Shown here piece after piece: positions 8,562 to 17,866 of a stretch of DNA of 64,000 bases (the first letter of the stretch is position 1; each line of letters begins with the position of its first letter). The stretch comes from Methanofollis formosanus (GTDB lineage: Archaea; Halobacteriota; Methanomicrobia; Methanomicrobiales; Methanofollaceae). Location: assembly GCF_019633745.1 (NCBI RefSeq), contig NZ_CP037968.1, forward strand, positions 2,300,789 through 2,364,788, read 5' to 3'. Below the pieces are notes generated by a model that saw only the letters and a program-made list of their open reading frames with translations, made no database searches and was not told the DNA's origin. Made by a program: the position numbers and the translations under genes.

Positions 8562-8663
8562 GTATCAAATCAAGGAAATCAGGATCAAACTCATTCTTCA
8601 TAACCTCATGAAGGAGGTGAAAGCGGCAGTGATTGATCTTCTTAGGAGGTTTTCAACAGAGCC
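8500..8663 (+). repeat. Second, partial 3' end of the same IS5 element
   Basis: The sequence repeats, with about 85% identity by eye, the last ~165 bases of the IS5 copy directly to its left (the 'FSVIKRR' codons to the TTCAACAGAGCC end at 8652-8663). It contains a TAG stop within the 'KARKYRYQ' homologue. The arrangement is a tandem pair from which the front of the second copy has been deleted. Confidence 0.8.
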
Positions 8664-8665
8664 GT

Positions 8666-8802
8666 TTTTCATACCACTCTCATTATCGGAAAGATAATCT
8701 TCGATAAACGATAAAAGATTCATGCCCTGTTCCACCTTTCTGCAAATCTAGGTTGGAGGCAGGGCCTGATCAATTTTTACAGAAGATTCGTTACACTATC
8801 TC
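8666..8802 (-). repeat. IS256 right-end remnant
   Basis: Near-identical to 1944-2078, the start of the IS256 transposase plus the right inverted repeat. The left side is cut by the partial IS5 copy, and the right side ends at the element boundary, beyond which a different repeat begins. It records a second IS256 insertion later damaged by IS5. Confidence 0.85.
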
Positions 8803-8810
8803 TCCTCTCT

Positions 8811-8891
8811 TGAAAAAAAGCGATCAAGCAACGAGAAATTTTCATCGCGTATGCTTGAGGCGGGCGCTCGCCTCATGAAAAATTCAACAAG
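8811..8891 (-). repeat. Dispersed IS5-end-like repeat, copy 2
   Basis: Read on the minus strand this is TTGTTGAAT..., CATGAGGCGAG, CGCCTCAAGCATACGCGATG, AAAATTTCTCGTTGCTTG, related to the left end of the IS5 copy at 7437-7500 and to copies at 31558-31624, 44338-44438, 54355-54455 and 61453-61513. Confidence 0.65.
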
Positions 8892-8972
8892 ATATTATGA
8901 TAAGAAGGCGCAACCAATTACAGGAAACTAAAGTTCACTAATTCCTAAACTTAAATGGAGGTAGATTCATCG

Positions 8973-10043
8973 ATGGTCGCACAACGCCGCATAATAATGC
9001 ACGCATTTGTTGATAATAGTGATTATAATGCTCAAAATCTTAATGCAAGAGAGATATGCTTGAGACTGGATCCTGAAAGGTTTCAAATAACATTATTTTA
9101 TCAGGACGCACCCGATGAAAGATTGGCTGACAAAAATAACATTAATTTAATAAAAGTACCAAAAAATAGATATCTGGCATCCCTTGTTGTGCTGAAGCAT
9201 CTACTTAGCCCTAAATACGATATTTATCTTAATGTGCGAGTATTCTTAGTGGATTACCTTTATCTTAAGGTGGCTAAGATTATGGCCCTTAAGAAAGTCA
9301 CAATACACCATATTGAAAATACGTTGCCCTATCCCAATAAGAATAAGTATTATAATAAAATTGCCAAGTCAAATGCTTTAAATTGTGATTTTATCTTTTC
9401 TGTAAGTAAGTATGTTGCTGAAACTGCTCAGAGTGAATATGGTATAGTCACACCTGTTGTATATGTAGGAGTGGACACCAATGTATTTTTGCCGCTGATA
9501 GATGATAATAGGAGAAATGAAAACCAAGTTAAAATTCTATATGTTGGATCATTGCAAGAGCGAAAAAGACCCGATTATGTACTAAAAGCAGCGAAGGAAT
9601 TTCCAGATGCAGTTTTTGAGATCGTTGGGACGGGGCCGCTTTTAGATAAACTGATTTATGAAAAAGAGAAAGAAAACATAAGAAATCTTAGCATAATAGG
9701 AGGGGTTTCAAAAGGGGAGTTAATAAATAAGTATCAAAACGCGGATATTTTCCTATTTCCATCATATCATGAAGGTTTTCCAAAGGTCACGCTAGAAGCA
9801 GCTTCTTGTGGATTACCAGTCATCGTTTTCAAGGATTACAAGCCAGAAACTTTAATTGATGGAGTAACAGGCTTCACAGTTGATAGTTACGAGGATATGC
9901 TTGAGAAGTTAGACGAATTAATTAAAAATCCAGATCTAAGGATTGAAATGGGAAAAATGGGAAGGAATTATGTACAAAAGTTTGATTGGAATGAGATTGT
10001 AAAGAGATGGGAAACGCATTTATCTACAATTCGATCTATCTGA
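8973..10043 (+). CDS. Glycosyltransferase family 4 (GT-B)
   Basis: About 356 residues. Retaining GT4 features are clear in the C-terminal half: 'ILYVGSLQERKRPDYVLKA' donor-site loop, 'FEIVGTGPLLDKL', and 'EGFPKVTLEAASCGLPV', which holds the E-x7-E motif that binds the nucleotide sugar. The start is placed at 8973 because GGAGG lies at 8957-8961, eleven bases before it, whereas the ATG at 8955 has no ribosome site. The gene is visibly AT-rich, like the preceding debris and the next gene, and unlike the GC-rich genes after 13 kb, so recent transfer is likely. Donor and acceptor sugars are unknown. Confidence 0.85.
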   Translation: MVAQRRIIMHAFVDNSDYNAQNLNAREICLRLDPERFQITLFYQDAPDERLADKNNINLIKVPKNRYLASLVVLKHLLSPKYDIYLNVRVFLVDYLYLKVAKIMALKKVTIHHIENTLPYPNKNKYYNKIAKSNALNCDFIFSVSKYVAETAQSEYGIVTPVVYVGVDTNVFLPLIDDNRRNENQVKILYVGSLQERKRPDYVLKAAKEFPDAVFEIVGTGPLLDKLIYEKEKENIRNLSIIGGVSKGELINKYQNADIFLFPSYHEGFPKVTLEAASCGLPVIVFKDYKPETLIDGVTGFTVDSYEDMLEKLDELIKNPDLRIEMGKMGRNYVQKFDWNEIVKRWETHLSTIRSI

Positions 10044-10131
10044 ATTTGTTAATTTTATCGGCGAGACGACGGGTGAAAACATATCAAATTTGTGTGATCG
10101 GTCCGATAAAACATAATTATTGCTAGATACT

Positions 10132-11904
10132 ATGAAGACACATACTAATTGTTTGGAAAGAGTGTACTCAATTCTAGCTACATGTATGCTCATGCTAATT
10201 TCCTATAATGCAATATCGCTAATAAAATACACCCCAAATGGCTATTCCTTTACTATCTATGAACAAATTCCATTGGAGTACTGGTGTGGCCTTCTCTTTG
10301 TTTTCATTGTGGGAACGTCGCTCACACTACAAACGAAATCGTATAAGTTTAAAAAAATAGGCTTAGTTATTCTTCTGATTAATTTCGTTTCTGGCCTTAG
10401 TATTCCTTGTGGCTTAAACTATTTAATTATGGATAGATTAGATGGTTTAACGTATCTGGGTGAGGTCATTGGAATATATAATAATGGAAGTGTATCCGCA
10501 GGTAATATATATCCCGCAGGGAGCATATTTTGTGCAGTTTTACTGATAACTGTACATGAAAACCCATATCATATTATCAAGATAGTCCCAATTTTCTTTT
10601 CCCTTTTATTTATTAGTGGCATTTATCTTTATTCAAGATTTTTTTTAGACAAATTGAAACGGTACTTCGCCTTTGAATATATTTTAATGCCCATATTGGT
10701 CATATATTATTTGAGGAGTTATCATTTTTCCATATCACCTCATTACTTTTACTTCTCATTGCTACCGATGGCATTATATTTATTATTAGGTCTTTTTTTA
10801 GCTGATGATAGGACGTACCGTACACGACACTCTTGGATTATTGCCATATCAATCATCGTTGTAGAAATACCGCTTATGCATCCATTTATATATATACAGA
10901 CATTGTATATATTAATCCTTGGGATATTGTATTTTTATTATTTACGGGCGAACAAGAATCAACTATTTATCTATCTATCCCTTATTGCGACTGTAGGCTT
11001 TATATTTTGGCTATTCCATAATTTCAAACTCTATGAGCAGTTGGAAAAGATATCTAATTCCATATCTGGACAAGCAAGGATGTCTACTCTTGCTCAGGGT
11101 ACAAATGCTTTATCATCCGGTATTTTCAAAGTGGAGCCAATAGATTTGATACAGTTTATACTAATATCGTATGGGAGATATATCGTCCCGGTTATGATTA
11201 TTAGTTTGACATATATCTTTGTGATTTCTAAATGTAATCACAATTCGTTGGTGTCACAATATAAAACGTTATTTTGTATATTTATAGCCTACTGTTTTTT
11301 TGACTTTGCTCTAGTCCTAAATCCATTTATACCCCATGTTTTCGAAAGATTGACTACACTAAATGTATTCATATATGGGCTTATTCCCCTTTTTACACTT
11401 TCATTAGGTGTTATGATTCGGAAACTTGGAACAAAAAGTGTCGTCTCCATAGTGATGATATTGGGAATTATTTTTGGTTTGTCCATCTTTGGGTTATCCA
11501 ATTCCCCATTGACATTTAGGTCAAATACCGCCTCAACATACAATGAAGCGGAGGGATTACATTGGCTATTTTCTCATAAAAATAATGCAGTTATTATTGA
11601 CACCACAAACCCCCAAAATGTATATCGTTACTGTGACTTTATGGGAGGAGGATTTGGAGCAAAAAGAGAGATGATATCCTATTCGCCACTACCTAAACAC
11701 TTTGGCTATGATCAAATGGCGTCGTTAAATAAAACAAATGCATATATTACATCATTTGAATATTCAAAGATGTCTTATTCAAAGTCATCCATAAAAGTAA
11801 ATGATATGAAAGATTACGATCTTAAAGACTATGAACGATTAGATATGGATTGCAAAGTTTCTAAAATATTTAATAGCCTTGATATTGACGTTTACCGAAC
11901 TTAG
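10132..11904 (+). CDS. Polytopic membrane protein, GT-C glycosyltransferase-like or polymerase
   Basis: About 590 residues with roughly a dozen hydrophobic segments, followed by a C-terminal ~120-residue soluble part predicted outside the membrane. Residues ~100-130 read 'DRLDGLTYLGEVIGIYNNG' then 'IYPAG'. This resembles the first extracytoplasmic loop of archaeal GT-C-type proteins, where an acidic residue is normally followed by a DxxxH-like pattern; the His appears replaced by Tyr/Leu here. The protein at 42086-44008 has the same layout, including the soluble tail that begins with an acidic 'E-x-x-G' helix. A role in lipid-linked oligosaccharide transfer or repeat-unit polymerisation is inferred from the glycan context only. 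The ATG at 10132 is preferred over TTG at 10120. Confidence 0.6.
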   Translation: MKTHTNCLERVYSILATCMLMLISYNAISLIKYTPNGYSFTIYEQIPLEYWCGLLFVFIVGTSLTLQTKSYKFKKIGLVILLINFVSGLSIPCGLNYLIMDRLDGLTYLGEVIGIYNNGSVSAGNIYPAGSIFCAVLLITVHENPYHIIKIVPIFFSLLFISGIYLYSRFFLDKLKRYFAFEYILMPILVIYYLRSYHFSISPHYFYFSLLPMALYLLLGLFLADDRTYRTRHSWIIAISIIVVEIPLMHPFIYIQTLYILILGILYFYYLRANKNQLFIYLSLIATVGFIFWLFHNFKLYEQLEKISNSISGQARMSTLAQGTNALSSGIFKVEPIDLIQFILISYGRYIVPVMIISLTYIFVISKCNHNSLVSQYKTLFCIFIAYCFFDFALVLNPFIPHVFERLTTLNVFIYGLIPLFTLSLGVMIRKLGTKSVVSIVMILGIIFGLSIFGLSNSPLTFRSNTASTYNEAEGLHWLFSHKNNAVIIDTTNPQNVYRYCDFMGGGFGAKREMISYSPLPKHFGYDQMASLNKTNAYITSFEYSKMSYSKSSIKVNDMKDYDLKDYERLDMDCKVSKIFNSLDIDVYRT

Positions 11905-11976
11905 TAAATCGCTGGATTTACTGAGCGATTTCTTATTCTCCTTTATCCTAACTTTGCCAGTTGAAAAGAACTAAGT

Positions 11977-12789
11977 GTGTTCTTAGTAATGTTTGAATCG
12001 ACCAAAATGCAAACAGAACTAAGAACGATTCAGATTGAGCCCAATGAAAATATATCCTTTCCTATTGTAATCCTCCTTGCCGTTACCAGCCATTACGAAA
12101 TCCTCAATTTCACCGATATTTTCAGGGAACACAAGAAAAATGGGATAGATATCAACAAACCCATCAGAGCTCTTGTCAGTTATAAATTGACGGATAACTT
12201 CAGCATAAAACGATCTCACGAATGGATCAACCGCCCTGAAGTTCTTGCTGAATTTGATCTCCCTTCCTTCAGCGAAAGAACACTGTATCGTGTCCTTGAA
12301 ATCCTTGGTGCCAACCGGGATGAAATCACCTCTGACCTCCAGAACGTCCTTTTTGAGCGATATGATTTTGAGCATATGAACATCAACATGGACTGGACCA
12401 GCATTGTTCTTCATGGCACTGAGGCTAAGCTTGGAAAATATGGCTATGGCCATGATCATCGGCCGGACAAAAAACAGATTACAGTCGGCGTCACAGAACT
12501 TGCAGATCCCATCAATATCCCGATTGGGATGACGATCGAACCCTGCAATCTCAATGATCAGACCCACTTCAAGAAGACCTATCGGCAATCAAGCGGCAGA
12601 CTCAGAGAGGGATCTCTGGTAATATTCGACAAAGGAGCGAATAGTGTTGCCAATACCCGGATGATTCGGGCAGATAATCTGCAGTACATTACCGGAAAGA
12701 AGCTCAACAAGAGTGATGACAAGATAATCGCTGAATTTGAAACGTATGGTCCTCAAGTTATTGATGCGGAATCCGGGTTTCAACAATGA
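11977..12789 (+). pseudogene. IS1634/IS4-type transposase, N-terminal two thirds
   Basis: About 270 residues resembling IS1634-family transposases: N-terminal 'KPIRALVSYKL', 'SFSERTLYRVLEIL', the first catalytic region 'MNINMDWTSIVLHG', the characteristic 'GKYGYGHDHRPDKKQITVG', and 'LVIFDKGANSVAN' around the second acidic residue. Homology stops near 'AESGFQQ' at 12789. The C-terminal part with the catalytic Glu is missing. Codon use and AT content match the surrounding mobile DNA. Confidence 0.7.
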
Positions 12790-12992
12790 GAGGGAGCATT
12801 GGCGCATCGTAGAGACATAAAGAGAGGTGGGATTTCGGGGGGCAATTTCCCTGATTTGCAGCGGGATTCCCGATATTCGACAAGAAGATCGCTCTCTAAC
12901 AAAAGTACATTTATTTTGGGACAAATTATGGATTCCAGCAAAATATGATCGTAAAATCGACCTTACGGAAAGGAAAATTCATTCTTGGCGAT

Positions 12993-13091
12993 ATGATAAA
13001 CTCTCCATTCATCGTTGGTCCTACTGATACAACATGGTTACTCCTTGGCCGAGTTCTTGCCGTTTTATGGGATGTGCTTCTTGGTATGTAA
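12993..13091 (+). pseudogene. Small transposase-like N-terminal fragment
   Basis: A 32-codon frame that reads 'MINSPFIVGPTDTTWLLL' and ends in a hydrophobic tail. Its first 18 residues resemble the start of the IS4-like fragment at 2453 ('MKSPLIVDREDTKWLLL'), so it is probably the beginning of a related transposase joined to foreign DNA. The 200 bases between it and the IS1634 fragment show nothing recognisable. Confidence 0.35.
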
Positions 13092-13092
13092 C

Positions 13093-14331
13093 TTAGACCC
13101 AACCCTTACCCTTCGCAATCAATATAATTCCTAAACCCAGAATCATGTAGGTGAGCACCCAAGCATACCCTGCACCGATGACCCCAAACTGAATAAGGAA
13201 GATATAACTGAGCCCTAGGAGAAGCACGAACCGGATCAAATTCATGACCATGATACCCCCTACTTGGAGACGGATATTCTGAAGGGGAATGAAAAGGTTG
13301 TATGCCGTTACAAAGAGACTGGAGACAGCGATTATTCTGAGCAAATCAAATGCGGCAAGATAATCTTTTCCGAAAAGTCCGAGAAGAAATTCTCCAAAGA
13401 TGACAATAAACAGGACCGTCGGAGTAAGTATTATATAGGTCACCGTAAGGTTTCTAATTACTCCCCTCCGCAGGTTGATCCCATGGCTTCCTTCGATGAA
13501 GAAGGAGGTGCTCATCGCATTGGGGATGATGAGAACGAGATTTCCTATGGCGAAGGCAACATAGTAAAGGGCGGCCTCCTCAGGGCTAAGGAGGTTCACA
13601 ATGAGGATTGGCATCACAAGCGATGGCACGCTCTGGAAAATATTTGCAAGATAGTTCAGGGAGGAAAAACGGAAAGTCTTCCGTATGAACTCCCGGTCGA
13701 TTGGGGGAGTGAGGGTGACGTAGCCCCGGAGCATCACCAGGGCGAAGACGGCAGCGGCAAGGTAGGCGAAGCCGAAGGCGTAGAAGATCCCGAGGCTTCC
13801 GAGAAGGGCAAGGGGCAGGAGCAGGGGTAGCCGCACTCCCATGATGAGATTCTGGACGAACTTGAAGTCAGCCTTCCTGAAAGAGAGGAGGGCTTTGCCG
13901 GTGATGAGGGTGACAGAGTTGACTATAGCGAAGAGGAGGAAGAGGGAAGCGTAGTCCCTGATGAAGGCGATCTCGGGAGAGATGAGATCGATGGCGGCGA
14001 GATAGATGATACCGACCACAATCGTTGCCCCAGTCGTGATCCAGAGGCAGGTGTTGAAGACCCGGCTGTGGTCATTGGAGGGCATGAACCTGATGATGGT
14101 AATGTCAAAACCGAGACGCGAGAAGGCCATCACGAGGCCAAGGGAAGAGATAAGGGCGGTGGCGATCCCAACCTCCCCGACGGTATACAGCCGCGCTGCA
14201 AGTGTCCAGAAGAGGAACCCGAAGCCAACGTCCGCAAACCTTCCGAGAGTGATGTAAAAGGAATTCTTGTAAAACGGGTTCCTGAGGTAGTCGTGTATTT
14301 CAGGGATGGTTTTTGGGAGGGATATGTCCAT
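13093..14331 (-). CDS. Polysaccharide flippase (Wzx/MATE-like)
   Basis: 412 residues, nearly all in hydrophobic segments (about 12). The N-terminus 'NSFYITLGRFADVGFGFLFW' and the 'EVGIATALISSLGLVMAF' motif are typical of the polysaccharide_synt (PST/MOP) exporters that flip lipid-linked oligosaccharides across the membrane. It is the last gene of the minus-strand unit encoding aminotransferase, oxidoreductase and dehydrogenase (84-bp gap), so it likely exports the glycan containing that sugar. It is one of three divergent flippases in this window. Confidence 0.85.
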   Translation of the reverse strand: MDISLPKTIPEIHDYLRNPFYKNSFYITLGRFADVGFGFLFWTLAARLYTVGEVGIATALISSLGLVMAFSRLGFDITIIRFMPSNDHSRVFNTCLWITTGATIVVGIIYLAAIDLISPEIAFIRDYASLFLLFAIVNSVTLITGKALLSFRKADFKFVQNLIMGVRLPLLLPLALLGSLGIFYAFGFAYLAAAVFALVMLRGYVTLTPPIDREFIRKTFRFSSLNYLANIFQSVPSLVMPILIVNLLSPEEAALYYVAFAIGNLVLIIPNAMSTSFFIEGSHGINLRRGVIRNLTVTYIILTPTVLFIVIFGEFLLGLFGKDYLAAFDLLRIIAVSSLFVTAYNLFIPLQNIRLQVGGIMVMNLIRFVLLLGLSYIFLIQFGVIGAGYAWVLTYMILGLGIILIAKGKGWV

Positions 14332-14415
14332 GGGTCATCTGAGGCTTGGCAGAGTTCTGCTGCTGGTCTTTTGTCACTCTAACTTTGGGTAGGCAAGGGA
14401 AATGAATGATTGGAT

Positions 14416-15858
14416 TTATTTCAGGGAATGCCCATTCTTACCTCCCCTCCCGATCCCCCGGTACGCAAACCCCGCCCTGATCCACGCATCTGGATCCACC
14501 ACGTTCCGCCCGTCAACGATCACCGGCCACTTGCACCCACACAACCCCTCCACCCGCTCAGCCACCAACCCCCGATACTCCCGATGCCCCGCAAAGACCA
14601 CGACCGCGTCCGCACCGCGGATTACTGCCTCAAGATCCTTCGACAACCCAGCTGGCACATCCGGCGCCGTCGCGGGGTCCACCCAGGGATCATGCACTCT
14701 AACCTCCGCTCCCGCCGCGATCGCCATCTCATAGAACGGCTCCGAGGGCGTATTCCTCGCATCATCCGAATCGTTGATGAAGGCCCATCCGAGGAGGGCG
14801 ATCTTCGAGCCTTTCAGGGTCTTCCCCGTCTGCGCGAGGGCGGAGGTGGTGAGGTGGAGCATATGCGCCGGCATGAAGTCGTTGATGCCGCGTGCCAGGG
14901 TGTACAGCGACTCTCTCCCATCCGGGAAGTCGAGGGCGTTGGGCCCAAGCTGCTGCACCCCCCGCTCCAGGTGGTAGGTGTCCTTGGTGAGGCAGTGGCC
15001 GCCGACGCCGGCGCCGGGCCAGAGGACGGCCCGGGTGATCCCCTCCCCCTTCAGCGAGGCAACGCCGTCACGAACATCGTAGACGTTGATGCCCATCGCC
15101 TCGCAGTACAGGGCGAGTTGGTTGATGGCGGCGATCTGGAGATCGCGGAAGGTGTTCTCCGCGGTCTTGGTCACCTCGGCGGCGGTGGCGGTCATCGGGA
15201 TGACCTGGCCGGTGGTGAGGACTCTGGAGTAGAGCTCGACGGCCCGCCGGGTGGAGACCTCGTCGATGCCGCCGACGCAGCGGTCGTGCTCGCGGATGTT
15301 CCTGAGGAGGCGGCCGACCATCACCCGTTCGGGGGCGTGGGCGAGGGCGAAGTCCTCGCCCGCGACGAGGCCCGACTCCGCTTCGAGGATCTCTCTCGCC
15401 ATGCCGGCGGTGGTGCCGGGGGTGATCGTCGACTCGAGGACGACGAGGGTGCCGGGCGTGAGGTGGCGACCGACGTTTCTGATCCCCTCGATGAGGGGAG
15501 TGAAGTCGGGGAGGAGGTCTTTGGGATCTTTGAAGGGCGTCTGGATGGCGAGGGTGACGGCGTCGCACTCGGCGACCTTCGAGAAGTCTGGGGTGCAGGA
15601 GAAATTTCCAGATGAGACGACCTTCTGGAGGAGGTCTTCGAGCCCGGGCTCCTCGCCCTTCAGGGGCGACTCGCCCTGGTTGAGCCTCGCGATCTTGTAG
15701 CCCGAGGTGGGCGAGTCGCGCTGGAAGCCGTAGACGTGCTCGATCCCCGGGGCGTCCGCAAAGAGGAGGGCGGCCGGGATGCCGACATAGCCCATGCCGA
15801 AGACGCCGATCTTTCGGATCGGGCCGCGCTGTTCGATGAGTTCTTGTAAAGATGTCAT
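14416..15858 (-). CDS. UDP-HexNAc 6-dehydrogenase (WbpA/WecC-type nucleotide-sugar dehydrogenase)
   Basis: 480 residues. N-terminal Rossmann domain 'IGVFGMGYVGIPAALLF', central dimer region, and catalytic cysteine in 'GVGGHCLTKDTYHLE', followed by the C-terminal UDP-binding domain 'IALLGWAFINDSDDARNTPS'. The GGHC context is that of UDP-HexNAc dehydrogenases rather than UDP-glucose dehydrogenase (compare GGSCFPKD at 33978-35246). Its ATG overlaps the stop of the preceding oxidoreductase gene (ATGA), so it is coupled with it. With the Gfo/Idh oxidoreductase and aminotransferase it matches WbpA-WbpB-WbpE, which build UDP-GlcNAc3NAcA-type sugars. Confidence 0.88.
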   Translation of the reverse strand: MTSLQELIEQRGPIRKIGVFGMGYVGIPAALLFADAPGIEHVYGFQRDSPTSGYKIARLNQGESPLKGEEPGLEDLLQKVVSSGNFSCTPDFSKVAECDAVTLAIQTPFKDPKDLLPDFTPLIEGIRNVGRHLTPGTLVVLESTITPGTTAGMAREILEAESGLVAGEDFALAHAPERVMVGRLLRNIREHDRCVGGIDEVSTRRAVELYSRVLTTGQVIPMTATAAEVTKTAENTFRDLQIAAINQLALYCEAMGINVYDVRDGVASLKGEGITRAVLWPGAGVGGHCLTKDTYHLERGVQQLGPNALDFPDGRESLYTLARGINDFMPAHMLHLTTSALAQTGKTLKGSKIALLGWAFINDSDDARNTPSEPFYEMAIAAGAEVRVHDPWVDPATAPDVPAGLSKDLEAVIRGADAVVVFAGHREYRGLVAERVEGLCGCKWPVIVDGRNVVDPDAWIRAGFAYRGIGRGGKNGHSLK

Positions 15859-16769
15859 AGTGTTGCTCCGTGCTTGATCGCGTCGCAGACCTGCACGTTG
15901 GCGAGTCCCTGCGCGGGCGTCACCGGGAAGGGCGTGCCGTCCCTGGCGCAGCGCACAAAGGTCTGGAGTTCGGTCTTGAGGGGTTCGACCTTGTTCACCA
16001 GGAGCTTCTCGATGATGTTCTCCTGGTGGTACAGCCCGTTGGTCTGGTCGTAGGTGCAGGGCTTGCGGTAGACGTACACCTCCTGGGCCATGAAGTCGGC
16101 CTCGATGGTGCGGCTCTCCTCCTCGATGTAGATGGACCTCACCTTCTTGGAGGACTTGCGGGAGGCGGAGAGGTAGACCGGGGTGGTGCCGAAGGTGGCG
16201 AGGGCGGCGGCGACGTCGGCGGTGCCGGTGGCCTGGATGGTGTACGCCTGGTCAGGGAAGAGGACGTTGAAGGCGACGTCGATGTCGTGGATCATCAGGT
16301 CCTCAACGACCGAGGAGCCGGTGACGCGGGCCGAGGCCGGGTTGTGGCGGTTGAAGGAGACGTACAGGGGGTCGTGGACGAGCCCGGCGATCTCGGTGAC
16401 GACCGGGTTGAAGCGCTCAATGTGCCCGACGCCGACGACGACGTCGTCCGGGATCATCCTGATGAGGGCTGCGCCCTCCCCGGTGGTGAGGCAGATCGGC
16501 TTCTCGACGAGGGTGTGCACCCCAGCCGCGATCACCTCGCCGGCGGTCCTGAAGTGGTACGGCGTCGGGACGCAGACCGAGACGCACTCGGCCTTGCTGA
16601 GGAGTTCGTCCATCGAGCGGCAGACCTCCGCGCCGGTCGCGGCCGCCACCTTCTCCGCGGCGGCGGTGTCGAGGTCGTAGACATAGGTGGTGCCGACCTC
16701 TTTGAGTTCGGTGTACACCCGGACGTGGTTCCGCCCCATCGCCCCGGTCCCGATGACGCCCGCGTCCAT
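15855..16769 (-). CDS. Gfo/Idh/MocA oxidoreductase (WbpB-like 3-dehydrogenase)
   Basis: 304 residues. N-terminal NAD(P)-binding 'GVIGTGAMGRNHVRVYTEL', then the family signature 'VHTLVEKPICLTTGEGAAL' (Lys of EKP) and 'DLMIHDIDV'. In WbpA/B/E pathways this enzyme oxidises C3 of UDP-GlcNAcA to the 3-keto sugar. The ATG at 16769 is chosen because the protein family begins there and GAGGTGAT precedes it; the frame is open upstream only as an artefact of high GC. It starts two bases after the aminotransferase stop and ends overlapping the dehydrogenase start. Confidence 0.85.
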   Translation of the reverse strand: MDAGVIGTGAMGRNHVRVYTELKEVGTTYVYDLDTAAAEKVAAATGAEVCRSMDELLSKAECVSVCVPTPYHFRTAGEVIAAGVHTLVEKPICLTTGEGAALIRMIPDDVVVGVGHIERFNPVVTEIAGLVHDPLYVSFNRHNPASARVTGSSVVEDLMIHDIDVAFNVLFPDQAYTIQATGTADVAAALATFGTTPVYLSASRKSSKKVRSIYIEEESRTIEADFMAQEVYVYRKPCTYDQTNGLYHQENIIEKLLVNKVEPLKTELQTFVRCARDGTPFPVTPAQGLANVQVCDAIKHGATL

Positions 16770-16771
16770 CT

Positions 16772-17854
16772 TTAGATCACCTCGTTGATCGTGTCGCAGA
16801 TATATGTCCGGCCCTCGTTGGTGACGTTGGGGTGGACCGGGATGGAGAGCACCGATGCCGCGAGCGCCTCGGAGATCGGGCAGGCGCCTGCTCCGGCATA
16901 GAGGGGCTGGCTGGAGAGGGCGACGGGGTAGTGGACGGCGCAACCGATCCCATGCTTGCGGAGATGAGCCATCAGGTCGTCCCGTGAGAGCGGGAAGGCG
17001 TCGGTGACCCGGAGGGAGTATTGGTGCCAGACATGGGTTCTGCCGGGGGCGACCGCCGGCAGCACCAGGCCGGGGGCGGTGATGTGGGTGCGGTAATACT
17101 CGGCGTTCTCCTGCCGCCGACGGTTGAAGCCGTCGAGTTTTTTGAGTTGCACTCGGCCGACTGCCGCGGCGAGGTCGGTCATCCGGTAGTTGTAGCCGAG
17201 TTCGGTGTGGAGATATTTGTCGGCCTGGCCGTGGTTGATGATCCGGCGGAGGTGTACCTTATACTCGTCGGAGGCGGTCGTCACCATCCCGCCCTCGCCG
17301 GTCGCCATGTTCTTGGTCGCATAGAAGGAGAAGCAGGCAAGGTCGCCGAGCGACCCGGTCCTCTGTCCGTGATATTCCCCGCCATGGGCCTGGGCGGCGT
17401 CTTCGATGAAGACGAGATTATTATCATCGCAGATCTCGCGCAGCGCCCCAGCATCGCAGGGCTGGCCGTACAGGTGGACGCCTACGACCGCCTTTGTCCG
17501 GGAGGTGATCTTCGCATTCACGTCGGTCGGGTCGACCGTGGCGGTCGCCCGCTCGACGTCGGCAAAGATCGGCACCGCCCCGCACATTGAGACCGAGGAG
17601 GCGGTCGCGAAGAAGGTGAAGGCGGGAACAATCACCTCGTCGCCCGGCCCGACGCCGGCGGCGAGCAGCGCGGCGTGGAGGGCCGCGGTGCCGGAGTTGA
17701 CGGCGACGGCGTGTGGGACACCGCAGTACGCGGCGAACTCGTTTTCAAACGCGGCGGTCTCCGGGCCCTGGGCGATCATGCCCGAGTCGAGGACGGCGGT
17801 GACGGCCTCTGCTTCCTCGCTTCCGAGGGAGGGCTGTGCGATGGGTATCTGCAT
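16772..17854 (-). CDS. DegT/DnrJ/EryC1 sugar aminotransferase (WbpE-like)
   Basis: 360 residues, PLP-dependent type I fold. Recognisable: 'IPIAQPSLGSEEAEAV' start, 'VNSGTAALHAALLA', 'IEDAAQAHGGEY' and the PLP lysine in 'FSFYATKNMATGEGGM'. It would aminate the 3-keto sugar made by the adjacent Gfo/Idh oxidoreductase. Start at 17854 is supported by GGAG seven bases upstream. Its leader is a copy of the leader of the truncated guanylyltransferase gene further upstream. An N-acetyltransferase (WbpD-type) that would finish the diacetamido sugar is not found nearby. Confidence 0.88.
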   Translation of the reverse strand: MQIPIAQPSLGSEEAEAVTAVLDSGMIAQGPETAAFENEFAAYCGVPHAVAVNSGTAALHAALLAAGVGPGDEVIVPAFTFFATASSVSMCGAVPIFADVERATATVDPTDVNAKITSRTKAVVGVHLYGQPCDAGALREICDDNNLVFIEDAAQAHGGEYHGQRTGSLGDLACFSFYATKNMATGEGGMVTTASDEYKVHLRRIINHGQADKYLHTELGYNYRMTDLAAAVGRVQLKKLDGFNRRRQENAEYYRTHITAPGLVLPAVAPGRTHVWHQYSLRVTDAFPLSRDDLMAHLRKHGIGCAVHYPVALSSQPLYAGAGACPISEALAASVLSIPVHPNVTNEGRTYICDTINEVI

Positions 17855-17866
17855 GGGGGTGCTCCA

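Noticed and set aside
7430-8669. GTTTTT on both sides of the IS5 tandem as a target duplication
   Set aside because: T-rich flanks can match by chance, and the right flank is explained by IS256 sequence; not strong enough to claim.
14410-15615. Long plus-strand frame opposite the WbpA-like dehydrogenase
   Set aside because: Shadow of a GC-rich gene; no motifs, no ribosome site, and the minus-strand enzyme is complete.
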